Below are positions 63,952-64,000 of a stretch of 64,000 bases of DNA, one piece after another. Positions within the stretch are counted from its first letter, which is position 1. Each line of letters begins with the position of its first letter. A model generated the notes under the pieces. That model did no database searches. It had not been told where the DNA came from and worked only from the letters and a program-made list of their open reading frames with translations. This DNA comes from Clostridium sp. AM58-1XD (GTDB lineage Bacteria > Bacillota > Clostridia > Lachnospirales > Lachnospiraceae). Where the stretch lies: contig NZ_QSDR01000005.1 of the NCBI RefSeq assembly GCF_003464085.1, positions 1 to 64,000 of the forward strand, written 5' to 3'. The position numbers were made by a program, and so were the translations under genes.

Positions 63952-64000
63952 AAAATATTGCGCTCGTTCCGGGCCGCAAAAAGCACAGAACGGTTCGTTT

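Overview
The window looks like a chromosomal segment of a spore-forming anaerobic Clostridia, most likely Lachnospiraceae (Clostridium cluster XIVa). This is inferred from an alpha/beta-type small acid-soluble spore protein, T-box leaders on pheST and thrS, an anaerobic (CbiD/CbiG) cobalamin route, YesM/YesN signalling with sugar-binding lipoproteins, and ribosome-binding sites of the strong AGGAGG type. There are no rRNA genes, IS elements, prophage genes or CRISPR arrays.

Layout. 0.1-2.2 kb: a PadR-DUF1700-DUF4097-PspC envelope operon. 2.3 kb: a spore DNA-binding protein. 2.5-13.5 kb: a cobalamin operon, cbiD-G-J-E-T-A-cobT-U-S-cobU2-cbiB-cobD, driven by a good promoter with no room for a riboswitch. 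13.5-19.9 kb: a YesN/YesM two-component system interleaved with three periplasmic sugar-binding proteins but no permease or ATPase, translationally coupled to cobD. 19.9-25.9 kb: a YihY-type membrane protein on the minus strand, a heterodimeric ABC exporter and a YARHG lipoprotein. 26-34.4 kb: a GntR regulator, then an RraA-like aldolase, a ferredoxin-domain protein, an unrecognised partner, a complete TctCBA transporter and two lactonase-type propellers. The same 12-bp near-palindrome lies before the regulator and before the operon. This is the best candidate for an undescribed catabolic module.

34.4-46.1 kb is housekeeping: T-box-pheST, a transaldolase-family aldolase preceded by a tandem hairpin array, a D,D-carboxypeptidase, enolase, secG, rnr, smpB and ssrA (tmRNA). 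46.1-49.0 kb, directly behind ssrA, is AT-rich with a small XRE regulator and poorly conserved small genes. 49.0-54.5 kb: a MATE pump, ilvE, an exported TIM-barrel protein and two YcxB-like proteins. 54.9-59.4 kb: a DUF134-NifX fusion, T-box-thrS and convergent icd. 59.5-62.4 kb: three related exported proteins around a DUF1540 protein. 62.5-63.9 kb: infC-rpmI-rplT with an attenuator leader and an AUU start for infC.

About a dozen genes, including essential ones (pheT, thrS, rnr), are broken by indels that nearly always look like loss of one base from a short homopolymer. I read these as sequence or assembly errors and annotate the genes across them. Several intergenic repeats form strong hairpins.
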